From contig DASYVT010000178.1 in the NCBI GenBank assembly GCA_035936835.1, positions 1 to 62,210 on the forward strand: a stretch of DNA of 62,210 nucleotides. The letters run 5' to 3'. The notes under the pieces are model-generated. The model was not told the origin of the DNA. It did not search any database and saw only the letters and a program-made list of their open reading frames with translations. Source of the stretch: Candidatus Methylomirabilota bacterium. GTDB taxonomy: Bacteria; Methylomirabilota; Methylomirabilia; Rokubacteriales; CSP1-6. A program made the position numbers and the translations under genes. This document shows, piece by piece, positions 8,007-16,130 of this stretch (its first letter is position 1; each line of letters begins with the position of its first letter).

Positions 8007-8939
8007 ATGGCCGGACGTCCGCTGCCGACCGAGCAGGAAGTGCGCGCCTGGATCCGCGAGCGCCGCAACTGGGGGCGCTGGGGCAAGGACGACCAGCGCG
8101 GCGCGATGAACCTCGTCACTCCGGAGAAGCGGGTCGCCGCCGCACGCCTAGTAAAGTCCGGCCGGAGCGTCTCGCTCAGCCGGCCCTTCCCGAAGGAGCC
8201 CGGGCTCAACAACGCGCTGCCGGCACAGCACTACATGAAGGTCATTCCGCGCGGCAAGGGCGCCTACGCCGGTGACTACTACGGCATCTTCTACCACGGC
8301 GTCGCCTCGACCCACATCGACGCCCTCTGCCACACCTGGGACGACGACGCGATGTGGAACGGTCGCGACCCGAAGAAGGAGATCACCTTCGACGGCGCGA
8401 CGTTCGGCTCCATCGAGCACTGGTCCGACGGCATCATCACCCGCGGGGTCATGCTGGACGTTCCGCGCCATCGCGGCGTCCCGTGCGTGACCCAGGACGC
8501 GCCCGTCCACGGGTACGAGCTGGAAGATATCCTGACGGCGCGCGGGATCAAGCTCGCGCCGGGCGACGCCGTCTGCGTCTACGCCGGCCGCGACGCCTGG
8601 CAGGCGGCCAACCCGGACAAAACGTACGGGCGTCCGTACGGCGGCGGCACCCAAGAGAGGCCGGGGCTCCACGTCTCGTGCCTGCCGTTCCTGCGCGACC
8701 ACGACGTCAGCATGCTCGTCTGGGACATGCTCGACCACCTGCCCATCGGCTACGACATCCCGTGGGCCGTGCACGCCTGCCTCTTCGCCTACGGCGTGGC
8801 GCTCCTGGACAACGCGCAGCTCGAGCCGCTGGCCAAGGCCTGCGTCGACGAGAAGCGTGACGAGTTCATGCTGGTGATCGCGCCGCTCATGGTCGTCGGC
8901 GGCACGGGCTCGCCGGCGAACCCCCTCGCGGTGTTCTAG
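8007..8939 (+). CDS. Cyclase family protein (kynurenine-formamidase-like metal hydrolase)
   Basis: A 310-residue member of the 'putative cyclase' family (PF04199), Mn/Zn-dependent hydrolases that include kynurenine formamidase and isatin hydrolase. N-terminal NWGRWGKDDQRGAMNL matches the group found in soil catabolic clusters. The metal site is seen as His97 and THID (His103, Asp105) followed by a His in ALCH. The C-terminal DMLDHLPIGYDIPWAVHACLFAYGV is also conserved in this subgroup. CGGAGG seven to eight bases before ATG 8007 fixes the start. It is followed after ten bases by the M24-family gene and then a VOC gene, so the three likely form one operon for degradation of an aromatic or amide compound. 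Confidence 0.85.
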   Translation: MAGRPLPTEQEVRAWIRERRNWGRWGKDDQRGAMNLVTPEKRVAAARLVKSGRSVSLSRPFPKEPGLNNALPAQHYMKVIPRGKGAYAGDYYGIFYHGVASTHIDALCHTWDDDAMWNGRDPKKEITFDGATFGSIEHWSDGIITRGVMLDVPRHRGVPCVTQDAPVHGYELEDILTARGIKLAPGDAVCVYAGRDAWQAANPDKTYGRPYGGGTQERPGLHVSCLPFLRDHDVSMLVWDMLDHLPIGYDIPWAVHACLFAYGVALLDNAQLEPLAKACVDEKRDEFMLVIAPLMVVGGTGSPANPLAVF

Positions 8940-8949
8940 GGAGACCGTC

Positions 8950-10257
8950 ATGGCCCGCAAGCCCGCATCTGTCGCACGCAGGGGCGCCGTCCCCGAGGCG
9001 CCGGACCCGCAGCACCGCTGGGACCGGCCCATCCAGGCGCCGGGGCACATGCAGGTGGACTTCGAGGAGCGGGTGGATTTCAGGCGCCTGCACGACTACC
9101 GCCTCGCCCGCGTGCGCCGCGCGCTCGCGCGCTCGGGGCTCGGCGCGCTCCTCGTGTTCGACCAGAACAACATCCGCTACATCTCGGGCACCGTCATCGG
9201 CGAATGGGCGCGCGACAAGCTGATCCGCTACTCGCTTCTCACGGGGCCGGGCGAGCCCTGGGTCTGGGACTTCGGCTCGGCCGCGCGTCACCACCGCCTC
9301 TACGCGCCGTGGCTCCGTCCCGACCACTGCCTGGCCGGCATGGTCGGCATGCGCGGCGCGGTGCCGCCCTCGGCGGGGCTCTTCGAGCAGGCCGCGCGGG
9401 AGATCAAGGGCATCCTCAAGCGCGAGGGCGTGGCGGACATGCCGCTCGGCATCGACGTCGTCGAGCCGCCCTTCCTCTTCGCGCTCCAGAAGGAAGGCGT
9501 CGAGGTGCGCGACTGCCAGCAGGTCATGCTCGAGGCGCGCGTCATCAAGAGCGGCGACGAGCTGGTGCTGCTCAACATGGCGGCGGCCATGGGCGACGGC
9601 GTCTACCAGGACATCTTCGAGGCGCTCAAACCCGGTGTCCGCGAGAACGAGATCGTGGCGCTGGCGACCAAGCGGCTCTACGAGATGGGCTCGGACTGCG
9701 TCGAGGCGATCAACGCGATCTCGGGGGAGCGCTGCTCGCCGCACCCGCACAACTTCACGGACCGGATGCTCCGGCCGGGCGACCAGGCCTTCTTCGACAT
9801 CATCCAGTCCTTCGTCGGCTACCGCACCTGCTACTACCGGACGTTCAGTGTCGGCCGCGCGACGCCGGCCCAGCACAGCGCCTACAAGCGTGCGCGCGAG
9901 TGGATGGACAGCGCGATCGAGCTGATCAAGCCCGGCGTGTCCACCGAACGCATCGCCAAGTGCTTCCCCAAGGCGCAGGAGATCGGCTTCGAGAGCGAGA
10001 TGGATGCCTTCGGCCTCAACTTCTGCCACGGCCTCGGCCTGGGGCTCCACGAGCGGCCGATCATCTCGCGGCTCAACTCGATGGACCATCCCATGGAGCT
10101 CGAGGCGGGCATGGTCTTTGCCGTCGAGACCTACTGCCCGGCTTCCGACGGCGTCTCGGCCGCGCGCATCGAGGAGGAGGTGATCGTGACGCCGAAGGGC
10201 GCCCAGATCATCACGCTCTTCCCCGCCGACGAGCTGCCGATCGCCAACCGCTACTAG
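8950..10257 (+). CDS. M24 (creatinase/Xaa-Pro aminopeptidase) fold protein with altered metal site
   Basis: A 435-residue 'pita-bread' protein with a creatinase-type N-terminal domain (LLVFDQNNIRYISG) and a C-terminal M24 domain. Metal ligands usually are D-x10-D, H, E, E. Here the first Asp is D283 (FFDIIQSF). The second ligand position, normally the Asp of SD-x-TRTF, is Cys294 (GYRTCYYRTF). The His (FCHGLGLGLHE) and the two Glu (AVETY, EEEVIV) are present. So a standard dinuclear aminopeptidase is doubtful. Related M24 proteins include creatinase and the DMSP lyase DddP, which is a non-peptidase precedent. Coupling to the cyclase and VOC genes suggests a catabolic enzyme, not a peptidase; this is inference. 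Confidence 0.82.
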   Translation: MARKPASVARRGAVPEAPDPQHRWDRPIQAPGHMQVDFEERVDFRRLHDYRLARVRRALARSGLGALLVFDQNNIRYISGTVIGEWARDKLIRYSLLTGPGEPWVWDFGSAARHHRLYAPWLRPDHCLAGMVGMRGAVPPSAGLFEQAAREIKGILKREGVADMPLGIDVVEPPFLFALQKEGVEVRDCQQVMLEARVIKSGDELVLLNMAAAMGDGVYQDIFEALKPGVRENEIVALATKRLYEMGSDCVEAINAISGERCSPHPHNFTDRMLRPGDQAFFDIIQSFVGYRTCYYRTFSVGRATPAQHSAYKRAREWMDSAIELIKPGVSTERIAKCFPKAQEIGFESEMDAFGLNFCHGLGLGLHERPIISRLNSMDHPMELEAGMVFAVETYCPASDGVSAARIEEEVIVTPKGAQIITLFPADELPIANRY

Positions 10258-10264
10258 CGCCCCC

Positions 10265-11026
10265 ATGAACCTCCGGATGCGTCAGATCTGCCTCGTGGCC
10301 CGTCAGCTCGCGCCCGTCGTCGAGACCTTCCGCGATGTGTTCGGCCTCGAAGTCTGTCACCGCGATCCTGGTGTGGGGAAGTACGGGCTCGAGAACGCGC
10401 TTTTCCCCGTCGGGAACGGCTTCCTCGAGGTGGTGGCGCCGGTAAAGGATGGCACGACCGCGGGGCGCTATCTCGAGCGCCGCGGCGACGGCGGCTACAT
10501 GGTGATAACCCAGTGCGCGGATCTCGGTCCGCGCCGCGAGCGGTGCGACACGCTCGGTGTCCGCGTGGCCAACGAGATCCGCTATCCCGACTACCAGGAG
10601 CTTCAGCTGCACCCGCGCGACGTGGGCGCCGCGATGCTCTCGTTCAGCCGGCAGGAGGGCGGTGAGCCGGCCGACGGCCCCTGGCACCCAGCCGCGTCCC
10701 GGAGCACGTCCGCGTTCTTAGCCGCGTCTGTTCGTTCAATGACCGGCGCCGAGCTCCAGAGCGATGATCCCGAGCGGCTCGCCCGCCGGTGGAGCGAGGT
10801 GATGGAGCTTCCGCTGTCCCGCGACGGGCGCTCGCGGCCCGTCATCGCTCTCGATGACGCGAGACTGCGCTTCGTTCCAGCCACCGACAGCCGCGGCGAA
10901 GGACTCGCCGGGCTCCATCTGGACTGCGCCGACAAGGGCCGCCTACTCTCGCGCGCGCGCTCGAAGAATCTCGCGGCGGAGGGCGACATGGTCGTCGCGT
11001 GCGGGATGCGCTTCTATGTTGTCTGA
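10265..11026 (+). CDS. VOC (glyoxalase/dioxygenase-fold) family protein
   Basis: A 253-residue protein with two betaalphabetabetabeta units: residues ~5-110 (IC LVARQLAPVVETFRDVFGL..., ENALFPVGNGFLEVVAP) and a weaker second half (GAELQSDDPERLARRW...LHLDCADKGRLL). The first half is the glyoxalase_3/VOC type with the strand pattern of a metal-binding edge; I cannot assign all three metal ligands with confidence. Starts seven bases after the M24 stop, so it is translated from the same message. VOC enzymes perform isomerase, dioxygenase or lyase steps, which suits a catabolic operon. The 3' end overlaps the opposite-strand DUF4505 gene by 13 bases. Confidence 0.75.
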   Translation: MNLRMRQICLVARQLAPVVETFRDVFGLEVCHRDPGVGKYGLENALFPVGNGFLEVVAPVKDGTTAGRYLERRGDGGYMVITQCADLGPRRERCDTLGVRVANEIRYPDYQELQLHPRDVGAAMLSFSRQEGGEPADGPWHPAASRSTSAFLAASVRSMTGAELQSDDPERLARRWSEVMELPLSRDGRSRPVIALDDARLRFVPATDSRGEGLAGLHLDCADKGRLLSRARSKNLAAEGDMVVACGMRFYVV

Positions 11027-11499
11027 GAGCGCGGCTGGGTCGTCTGAGAGCGGGGCTGGACGGCGCCGAGGGTACAGCGCCGGCCGTCGAGCGTGATCGC
11101 GGGCCCCGAGCCGTCATCGCCGAGCCAGGGCGCGATCTGCTGCATGGCCATCCTGCCGAAGCGCGCGCTGAAAGCGCCCTTGCGGATCCGGCAGAAAAGC
11201 CGCGCGCCGTCGTGCTCGAGGGTCGCCGGGTCGAGCGGCTCCCGATAGTCTCCCGCGAAATATAGCCCGACCGACCGCAGCCGTCCCTCGGCCACCCCAA
11301 GCCCCAACCGCTGCACCACGAAGGGCGTGTCGTACGGCTCGAACCAGTTCCGCTCGCCCTGGCACACGGCGAGCCAGCGTCCGTCGGGCGCGCGCTGGAG
11401 CGCGAGCAGAAAGAAGCGCAGCGTCGCCGCGTCCACGATCTCGGTGCCGTCGTGGAAGATGCGCCCCTCGCGATCGACCCGGTAGTGATACTCGCGCAT
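11014..11499 (-). CDS. DUF4505/UPF0598 family protein
   Basis: The start MREYHYRVDREGRIFHD (ATG 11499) fits UPF0598, a family best known from a conserved eukaryotic mitochondrial protein of unknown function (human C8orf82). Matching features are REY-x-Y-x-D-x-G at the N-terminus, RFFLLALQRAPDGRW, CQGERNWF and DTPFVVQRL. Length 161 residues. An in-frame extension to 11694 exists but runs through the next gene's upstream DNA and is not family-like. The last residues are a duplicated QPRSQTT, caused by a direct repeat GTCTGAGAGCG-x-GGCTGG at 11021 and 11042 that also lies in the overlap with the VOC gene. Convergent with VOC and divergent from the dehydrogenase gene. Function unknown. Confidence 0.7.
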   Translation of the reverse strand: MREYHYRVDREGRIFHDGTEIVDAATLRFFLLALQRAPDGRWLAVCQGERNWFEPYDTPFVVQRLGLGVAEGRLRSVGLYFAGDYREPLDPATLEHDGARLFCRIRKGAFSARFGRMAMQQIAPWLGDDGSGPAITLDGRRCTLGAVQPRSQTTQPRSQTT

Positions 11500-11614
11500 G
11501 AGAGCCGCATTGTAGACCGTGCCGCCGGGCTGGACAACGCTGCGCCCGCCATGTCTACTTCCGCTGAGCATCGCGGGCCGCTGCTTCCTCCTGACCAACG
11601 ACAAGGGGCACCAG

Positions 11615-12517
11615 ATGAACGAGACCGTGGGATTCATCGGGCTGGGCACGATGGGGATGCCGATGGCGTCGAACCTCGCCAACGCCGGCGTCATGCTGGT
11701 CGTTCACGACGCCAACCCGGCCGCGGCCGCGGCCGCCGGGAAGATGGCTGGCGTCGCCGTCGCTGGAAGCGCAGCGGCCGTCGCCGCGCGGTCCGCCGTG
11801 CTGTTCACCTGCCTGCCCAACGACGATATCGTGCGCGCGGCCTACCTCGGCTCGGGTGGGATCGCGTCGGGCGGCAAGGAGGGTCTCGCCACCTGCGACT
11901 GCTCGACCGTCAGCCCCGAGGCGACGCTCGAGGTCAGCCGCGCGCTCGCGGCCAAGGGCATCACCCACATGGACACGCCCATGCTGGGCTCGCAGCCCCA
12001 GGCGGTCTCGGGCGAGATCTTTTTCATCGTGGGCGGCGACAAGGCCACGCTTTCGCTCATCGCGCCCTACCTCGAGATCATGGGCAAGATGCACATGTAC
12101 GTGGGCGGCTCGGCCATGGGCAACCGCGTGAAGCTGATCCACAACGGGCTCGCCGCCGTCACGTCCGTGGCGGTCGCCGAAGCGCTAGCAGTCTGCGTCC
12201 AGTCGGGCGTGGATCCGTACACCTTCTACGACGTGGTGCGGAGCGGCGGCGGCATGGCCTTCGGCACCTACTTCGACCGCCGCGCCAAGCGCATCTTCGA
12301 CGGCGAGTTCTCGCCCACCTTCATGTGCGAGCTGATGCGGAAGGACGCGGGCCTGGCGCTGGCCCTGGCCCGCGCCTCCAAGGTGCCGACGCCCATCCTG
12401 GAAGAGACCAAGCGAACGTACGACCTGGCGGTGGACGGCGGCTGGGGCAAGGAGGACTTCTCGGCCGTCACCCACGTGATCGAGAAGCGGATAGGCCGGA
12501 AGTTGTCCCGGGGTTAG
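11615..12517 (+). CDS. 3-hydroxyisobutyrate dehydrogenase-family NAD(P)-dependent oxidoreductase
   Basis: A 300-residue beta-hydroxyacid dehydrogenase. MNETVGFIGLGTMGMPMASNLANAG is the NAD-binding Rossmann entry (GLGTMG). CDCSTVSPEA is the substrate-binding DxST-S, and GNRVKLIHNGL contains the catalytic Lys of the GxGxxxKxxxN motif (GNRVK-LIHN). The enzyme oxidises 3-hydroxyisobutyrate, tartronate semialdehyde or a related beta-hydroxy acid. The start at ATG 11615, after AAGGGG, is preferred over an in-frame upstream ATG at 11519 whose extra 32 residues are not family-like. A GC-rich hairpin begins at its stop codon. Confidence 0.85.
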   Translation: MNETVGFIGLGTMGMPMASNLANAGVMLVVHDANPAAAAAAGKMAGVAVAGSAAAVAARSAVLFTCLPNDDIVRAAYLGSGGIASGGKEGLATCDCSTVSPEATLEVSRALAAKGITHMDTPMLGSQPQAVSGEIFFIVGGDKATLSLIAPYLEIMGKMHMYVGGSAMGNRVKLIHNGLAAVTSVAVAEALAVCVQSGVDPYTFYDVVRSGGGMAFGTYFDRRAKRIFDGEFSPTFMCELMRKDAGLALALARASKVPTPILEETKRTYDLAVDGGWGKEDFSAVTHVIEKRIGRKLSRG

Positions 12518-12538
12518 GGGCGGTCTGCCGCCGCCCCT
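12516..12538 (+). terminator. Candidate intrinsic terminator after the dehydrogenase gene
   Basis: AGGGGCGG (12516-12523), a seven-base loop, and the exact complement CCGCCCCT (12531-12538). The stem starts at the stop codon. The following ATATAG is not a proper U-tract, so Rho-independent function is only possible. Confidence 0.4.
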
Positions 12539-12583
12539 ATATAGATGTAGGGGAGTTCGACCCGCCCTGGCCCCGAAAAGTTC

Positions 12584-12612
12584 TTGACAATCCCGATAGA
12601 GATAGGGACTAT
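12584..12612 (+). promoter_or_regulatory. Promoter with palindromic sites ahead of the peroxiredoxin gene
   Basis: TTGACA (12584-12589), 17 bases, GACTAT (12607-12612). The -10 region overlaps two small palindromes, ATAG-GGA-CTAT (12602-12612) and ATTGGCCAAT (12611-12620), placed where a redox regulator could bind. ATAG/CTAT half-sites recall OxyR sites but the spacing (3, not 7) does not fit, so the regulator is unknown. Confidence 0.45.
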
Positions 12613-12680
12613 TGGCCAATGAGGCCCGTAACCCAGGTACAAAGCCACGCTGTTCAGCGTCACCACAAAGGAGACACGAC

Positions 12681-13313
12681 ATGTCACTGAGACTGGGCGA
12701 CACAGCACCCGACTTCAACGCCGAGAGCTCCGAAGGCCGGGTCAGCTTCCACGAGTTTCTGGGGAACGGCTGGGGCGTGCTCTTCTCCCACCCGCGGGAC
12801 TTCACGCCCGTGTGCACGACCGAGCTGGGGTACGTCGCGCGGCTCAAGCCCGAATTCGAGAAGCGTTCGGTCAAGGCCATCGGGCTGTCGATCGACCCCG
12901 TGGACTCTCACAAGGGCTGGCTCAAGGACATCCAGGAAACGCAGGGGCACGCGGTCAACTTCCCGATCATCGCCGATCCCGACAAGAAGGTGGCGAACCT
13001 CTACGGCATGATCCACCCCTCGCACGACGAGGTCTACACGGTGCGGACGGTGTTCGTCATCGATCCAAAGAAGAAGATCCGGCTGATGATCACGTATCCG
13101 CAGACGACGGGCCGCAACTTCGACGAGATCCTGCGGGTGATCGACTCGCTCCAGCTGACCGACGCCCACCGCGTCGCGACGCCGGTGAACTGGAAGCAAG
13201 GGGAAGACGTCATCATCGTCCCGGCCGTGACGGACGAGGAAGCCAAGGCGAAGTTCCCCCTGGGCTGGAAGACTCTCAAGCCCTATCTCCGCCTGACGCC
13301 ACAGCCGAAGTGA
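12681..13313 (+). CDS. 1-Cys peroxiredoxin (Prx6-type)
   Basis: A 210-residue thiol peroxidase that reduces H2O2 or organic hydroperoxides. The active site is FTPVCTTE with peroxidatic Cys45, plus the conserved SHPRDF and the later TTGRNFDEILRVIDSLQLT of the C-terminal 1-Cys domain. It contains no other cysteine, so resolution must use an external thiol. ATG 12681 after AAAGGAGA is chosen over an upstream in-frame ATG at 12612 that falls in the promoter. Its TGA overlaps the GTG of the next gene (GTGA), so it is translationally coupled to siroheme synthesis, an unusual partnership. Confidence 0.9.
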   Translation: MSLRLGDTAPDFNAESSEGRVSFHEFLGNGWGVLFSHPRDFTPVCTTELGYVARLKPEFEKRSVKAIGLSIDPVDSHKGWLKDIQETQGHAVNFPIIADPDKKVANLYGMIHPSHDEVYTVRTVFVIDPKKKIRLMITYPQTTGRNFDEILRVIDSLQLTDAHRVATPVNWKQGEDVIIVPAVTDEEAKAKFPLGWKTLKPYLRLTPQPK

Positions 13314-13942
13314 GTCAGTACTACCCCGTTGCCCTCGACCTCCGGGACCGCCCCTGCCTCGTGGTGGGCGGCGGTCCCGTGGCCGAGAGCAAGGTCGAGG
13401 GGCTCCTCGATGCGGGCGCCCGCGTCACCGTCGTAAGCCCCGCGCTGACCGAGCGCCTGGCCTTGTGGGCGACGGAGGGCCGCATCGCTCACCGCCAGCG
13501 CGAGTACATTGAGTCGGATTGCGAGGGGCAGCATCTCGCCTTCTCGGCCACAGACCGCCGTGAAGTTACCGAGGCGGTGGCGGCGGACGCGAGGCGGCGG
13601 GGCGTGTGGGTGAACGCGGCCGACGATCCCGTTTACTGCGACTTCCTCCTGCCCTCGGTGCTGCGCCGCGGGCGGCTGCACGTCGCCGTCTCGACGGGCG
13701 GCGCGAGCCCGGCGCTGGCGGCCCGCGTGCGGCGCGACCTCGAATCCTACTTCACGCCCGAGTACGAGGACCTCGTCGAGCTGGCCGCCGAGGTGCGGCG
13801 CGAGCTCCGCGCCGGCGGGCGGCGAGCCGACGGGGCCCTCTGGCGCGAGGCGCTCGACGCCGATCTCAGGCGGCTTCTCGCCGAGGGGCGGCGCGGTGAC
13901 GCCAAGGCAAGGCTGCTCGATCGCCTCGGGGTGACCGCGTGA
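13310..13942 (+). CDS. Precorrin-2 dehydrogenase / sirohydrochlorin ferrochelatase (SirC/Met8-like)
   Basis: NAD-dependent oxidation of precorrin-2 to sirohydrochlorin, and perhaps iron insertion, in siroheme synthesis. The frame from GTG 13310 reads SQYYPVALDLRDRPCLVVGGGPVAESKV with the CysG-N Rossmann motif GGGPVAxxK. NAADDPVYCDFLLPSVLRRGRLHVAVSTGGASPALA is the diagnostic second half, and a dimerisation/helical tail follows. About 210 residues, equal to a stand-alone CysG N-terminal half. It overlaps the peroxiredoxin stop upstream and the SUMT start downstream by four bases each, so the split CysG halves are made from one message in stoichiometric coupling. Confidence 0.9.
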   Translation: MSQYYPVALDLRDRPCLVVGGGPVAESKVEGLLDAGARVTVVSPALTERLALWATEGRIAHRQREYIESDCEGQHLAFSATDRREVTEAVAADARRRGVWVNAADDPVYCDFLLPSVLRRGRLHVAVSTGGASPALAARVRRDLESYFTPEYEDLVELAAEVRRELRAGGRRADGALWREALDADLRRLLAEGRRGDAKARLLDRLGVTA

Positions 13943-14706
13943 GGCCGGGACGCGTCTGCCTCGTGGGCGCCGGCCCCGGCGACCCGGGGCTCCTCACCGT
14001 CCGCGCTCTCGAGCGGCTGAAAGAAGCGGACGTCGTCGTCTACGACCGCCTCGTCAACCCCGCGATCCTGGACGAGGCGCCGCCCGAGGCGCTCCGCATC
14101 TTCGCCGGCAAGCGCGTGGGTGCTCACTGCCTGCCGCAGGCCGAAATCAACGCGATCCTCATCCATCACGCTGGAGTGGGCCGCTTAGTCGTCAGGCTCA
14201 AGGGCGGTGATCCCTTCGTCTTCGGTCGAGGGGGCGAGGAAGCGCTCGCGCTGTCCAAGGCGGGCATCCCCTTCGAGGTCGTGCCGGGCATCAGCTCGGC
14301 CATCGCCGTGCCAGCCTATGCCGGCATTCCCGTCACCCACCGCGGAATCGCATCCTCGTTCGCGGTGCTGACGGGCCACGAGGATCCGTCGAAGGACGGC
14401 GGCGTCGTCGACTGGCCGAGGCTCGCGACGGCGGTGGACACCTTGGTGGTCTTGATGGCGGTCGGGAGTTTCCCGCGGATAGTCCGCGCGCTGCTCGCCA
14501 ATGGCCGGCCTCCCGAGACGCCGGTCGCGCTGATCCGCTGGGGAACTACCGAAGCACAGGAGGTGCGCGTCGGGACGCTGTCCGACATCGTCGGGCGGGC
14601 CCGGGGTCTCGAGCCTCCGGTGGTCGCCGTGATCGGTGAAGTCGTCCGGCTGCGGGAGCGCCTCGACTGGGCCGTCGAAGCGGCCACTGCCGTCCACGCG
14701 CTCTAG
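13939..14706 (+). CDS. cobA: Uroporphyrinogen-III C-methyltransferase (SUMT)
   Basis: SAM-dependent double methylation of uroporphyrinogen III to precorrin-2, the entry to siroheme and cobalamin. A 255-residue SUMT with all motifs: VGAGPGDPGLLTVRAL at the N-terminus, VRLKGGDPFVFGRGGEE, VPGISSAIAVPAYAGIPVTHR and PVALIRWGT. GTG 13939 lies within the GTGA overlap of the preceding gene. Together with the SirC-like gene it forms a complete split CysG pathway; no sulfite or nitrite reductase using siroheme is in the window. The TAG stop shares CTAG with the stop of the convergent TAXI gene. Confidence 0.93.
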   Translation: MRPGRVCLVGAGPGDPGLLTVRALERLKEADVVVYDRLVNPAILDEAPPEALRIFAGKRVGAHCLPQAEINAILIHHAGVGRLVVRLKGGDPFVFGRGGEEALALSKAGIPFEVVPGISSAIAVPAYAGIPVTHRGIASSFAVLTGHEDPSKDGGVVDWPRLATAVDTLVVLMAVGSFPRIVRALLANGRPPETPVALIRWGTTEAQEVRVGTLSDIVGRARGLEPPVVAVIGEVVRLRERLDWAVEAATAVHAL

Positions 14707-16040
14707 CGCGCAGCCGAAGCCTCCATCCTGTTCAGGCGCTCGACCGCCTCGTTCAGGATCAGCGAGACGTGCAGGCGCCAGTGGTAGACGTCCTGCTGCT
14801 GCTGGAGCGGCAGCTTGCCCGAGACCGCCTGGACCTCCCCGCGCAGCGCCTCGAGCTCGTTGATGCCCTCGCGCAGCTCGTTGGGCCACCGCGCCGTCGC
14901 GAGCTTGTCCTCCACCTTGCGCAGCCGGTCGTAGTAGCGCTTGAGCCACCGCTGCTTCCGCCACTCGGCGATCATCGGCGCGATTCGGAGAAGAGGCACC
15001 CAGACGGCCACGAGCGGCAGGATGAGGAGCTTGAGCAGCAGCACCCAGCGCAGCGCGCGGTAGGGCAGGTTGCGCGACAGGAAGGACTCGCCCGACGTCA
15101 GGTAGGTGTCGGCCACCTCGTTGACCGGCACGTCGACGCCCTCGAGTGTCGGGAACTTGAGCGGCGGATCGATGAGGCTGCCCGGGCTGTGCACGGCCTG
15201 GGCGACCTTGAGCACCAGCTCGACGACCCGCGGATTGATATCCTCCCGCGCGACCAGCATGGCCGAGGGCGAGAGCAGCGTGATGTTTTCCGGCGGGATG
15301 TTGTCCCGGAGGTCGAGCAGGCCCTCGGGCAGCCGCAGCGGCGTGAGCCCGCGGAACTTCCGCGTGTAGGCAGCCTCGCGCCGGAAGCTCGTCAGCTGCA
15401 GGTCCCGGCTACGCATCAACTCCATGATGCCGGGGTCGCGATACGAGGTGACAAAAAAGGCGACGTCGAGCTTGCCGTCCATGAGCTGTCGCCGCGCCTC
15501 GACGGAGGTGAGGTTGACGATGGCCGGCGAGGTGATGTCGTACCCCTGCTCGGAGATGATGGCCTTGGCGACGGCCTCGGTGCCGCTGCCCTTGGGCCCG
15601 ACCGCCACGCTGCCCTCTCGGTAGGCGAGCTTCTTGTCCTCGATTCGGATGCCGCGCCGGGCGAAGATCCAGAGCGGCTCGTAGTAGATGGCGGCGAGCC
15701 CCGACACCTTGTGCTCGGGGTCGCTCACGACCTGGTACGTACCCGACTGGGCGAAGGCGACATCCGCCTTGCCGTCGATGATCCGCCGGAAATTGTCGAC
15801 CGAGCCCGCGGTGTTGACCAGCTCGACTCTCAGGCCCTGCGCGCGGAGCCGCTTCTGGTACTCGCGGCCGAAGCTGTCGTACACGCCGCCCGGCTGGCCC
15901 GTCGCCAGCACGATCTTGCTTGGCGGCGGCGTGCCGCCAAGCCAGACGGCGCTCACGCCGATCAGCACGATCGTGAGAACGATCCCCACGATCCAGGCGA
16001 TCGTGCGACGGCGCGTGTCCTGCGACCAGAAGCTTCGCAT
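14703..16040 (-). CDS. Membrane-anchored TAXI-family TRAP solute-binding protein
   Basis: A 445-residue TAXI-type (TRAP-associated extracytoplasmic immunogenic) binding protein. Residues ~13-33 form an N-terminal TM anchor (TIAWIVGIVLTIVLIGVSAVWL). The binding domain starts KIVLATGQPGGVYDSFG and continues VELVNTAGSVDNFRRI, DVAFAQSGTY and VGPKGSGTE. A second TM near residue 350 (ALRWVLLLKLLILPLVAVWV) is followed by a cytoplasmic helical tail rich in Arg, Lys and Glu. Two TM segments plus a C-terminal helical domain are unusual for secreted TAXI proteins, and no TRAP permease (DctQM) is nearby, so it may sense rather than transport. Start ATG 16040; the much longer in-frame extension to 16916 is antisense to the next gene. 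Confidence 0.82.
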   Translation of the reverse strand: MRSFWSQDTRRRTIAWIVGIVLTIVLIGVSAVWLGGTPPPSKIVLATGQPGGVYDSFGREYQKRLRAQGLRVELVNTAGSVDNFRRIIDGKADVAFAQSGTYQVVSDPEHKVSGLAAIYYEPLWIFARRGIRIEDKKLAYREGSVAVGPKGSGTEAVAKAIISEQGYDITSPAIVNLTSVEARRQLMDGKLDVAFFVTSYRDPGIMELMRSRDLQLTSFRREAAYTRKFRGLTPLRLPEGLLDLRDNIPPENITLLSPSAMLVAREDINPRVVELVLKVAQAVHSPGSLIDPPLKFPTLEGVDVPVNEVADTYLTSGESFLSRNLPYRALRWVLLLKLLILPLVAVWVPLLRIAPMIAEWRKQRWLKRYYDRLRKVEDKLATARWPNELREGINELEALRGEVQAVSGKLPLQQQQDVYHWRLHVSLILNEAVERLNRMEASAAR

Positions 16041-16130
16041 AAGGGCTGCTGCAGGATAGTCAGCGCAGCGGCGCAACGCAAGCCGGGCCCCGCATTGACC
16101 AGTCCGCGGCGATCTGTCAGGATCGCCGCG

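Noticed and set aside
12590-12612. OxyR binding site upstream of the peroxiredoxin gene
   Set aside because: ATAG and CTAT half-sites are three bases apart, not seven, and a second dyad is missing.
14769-16130. Long upstream extension of the CYTH-CHAD frame
   Set aside because: It is antisense to the TAXI gene. The CYTH ExExK motif begins just after ATG 16131.
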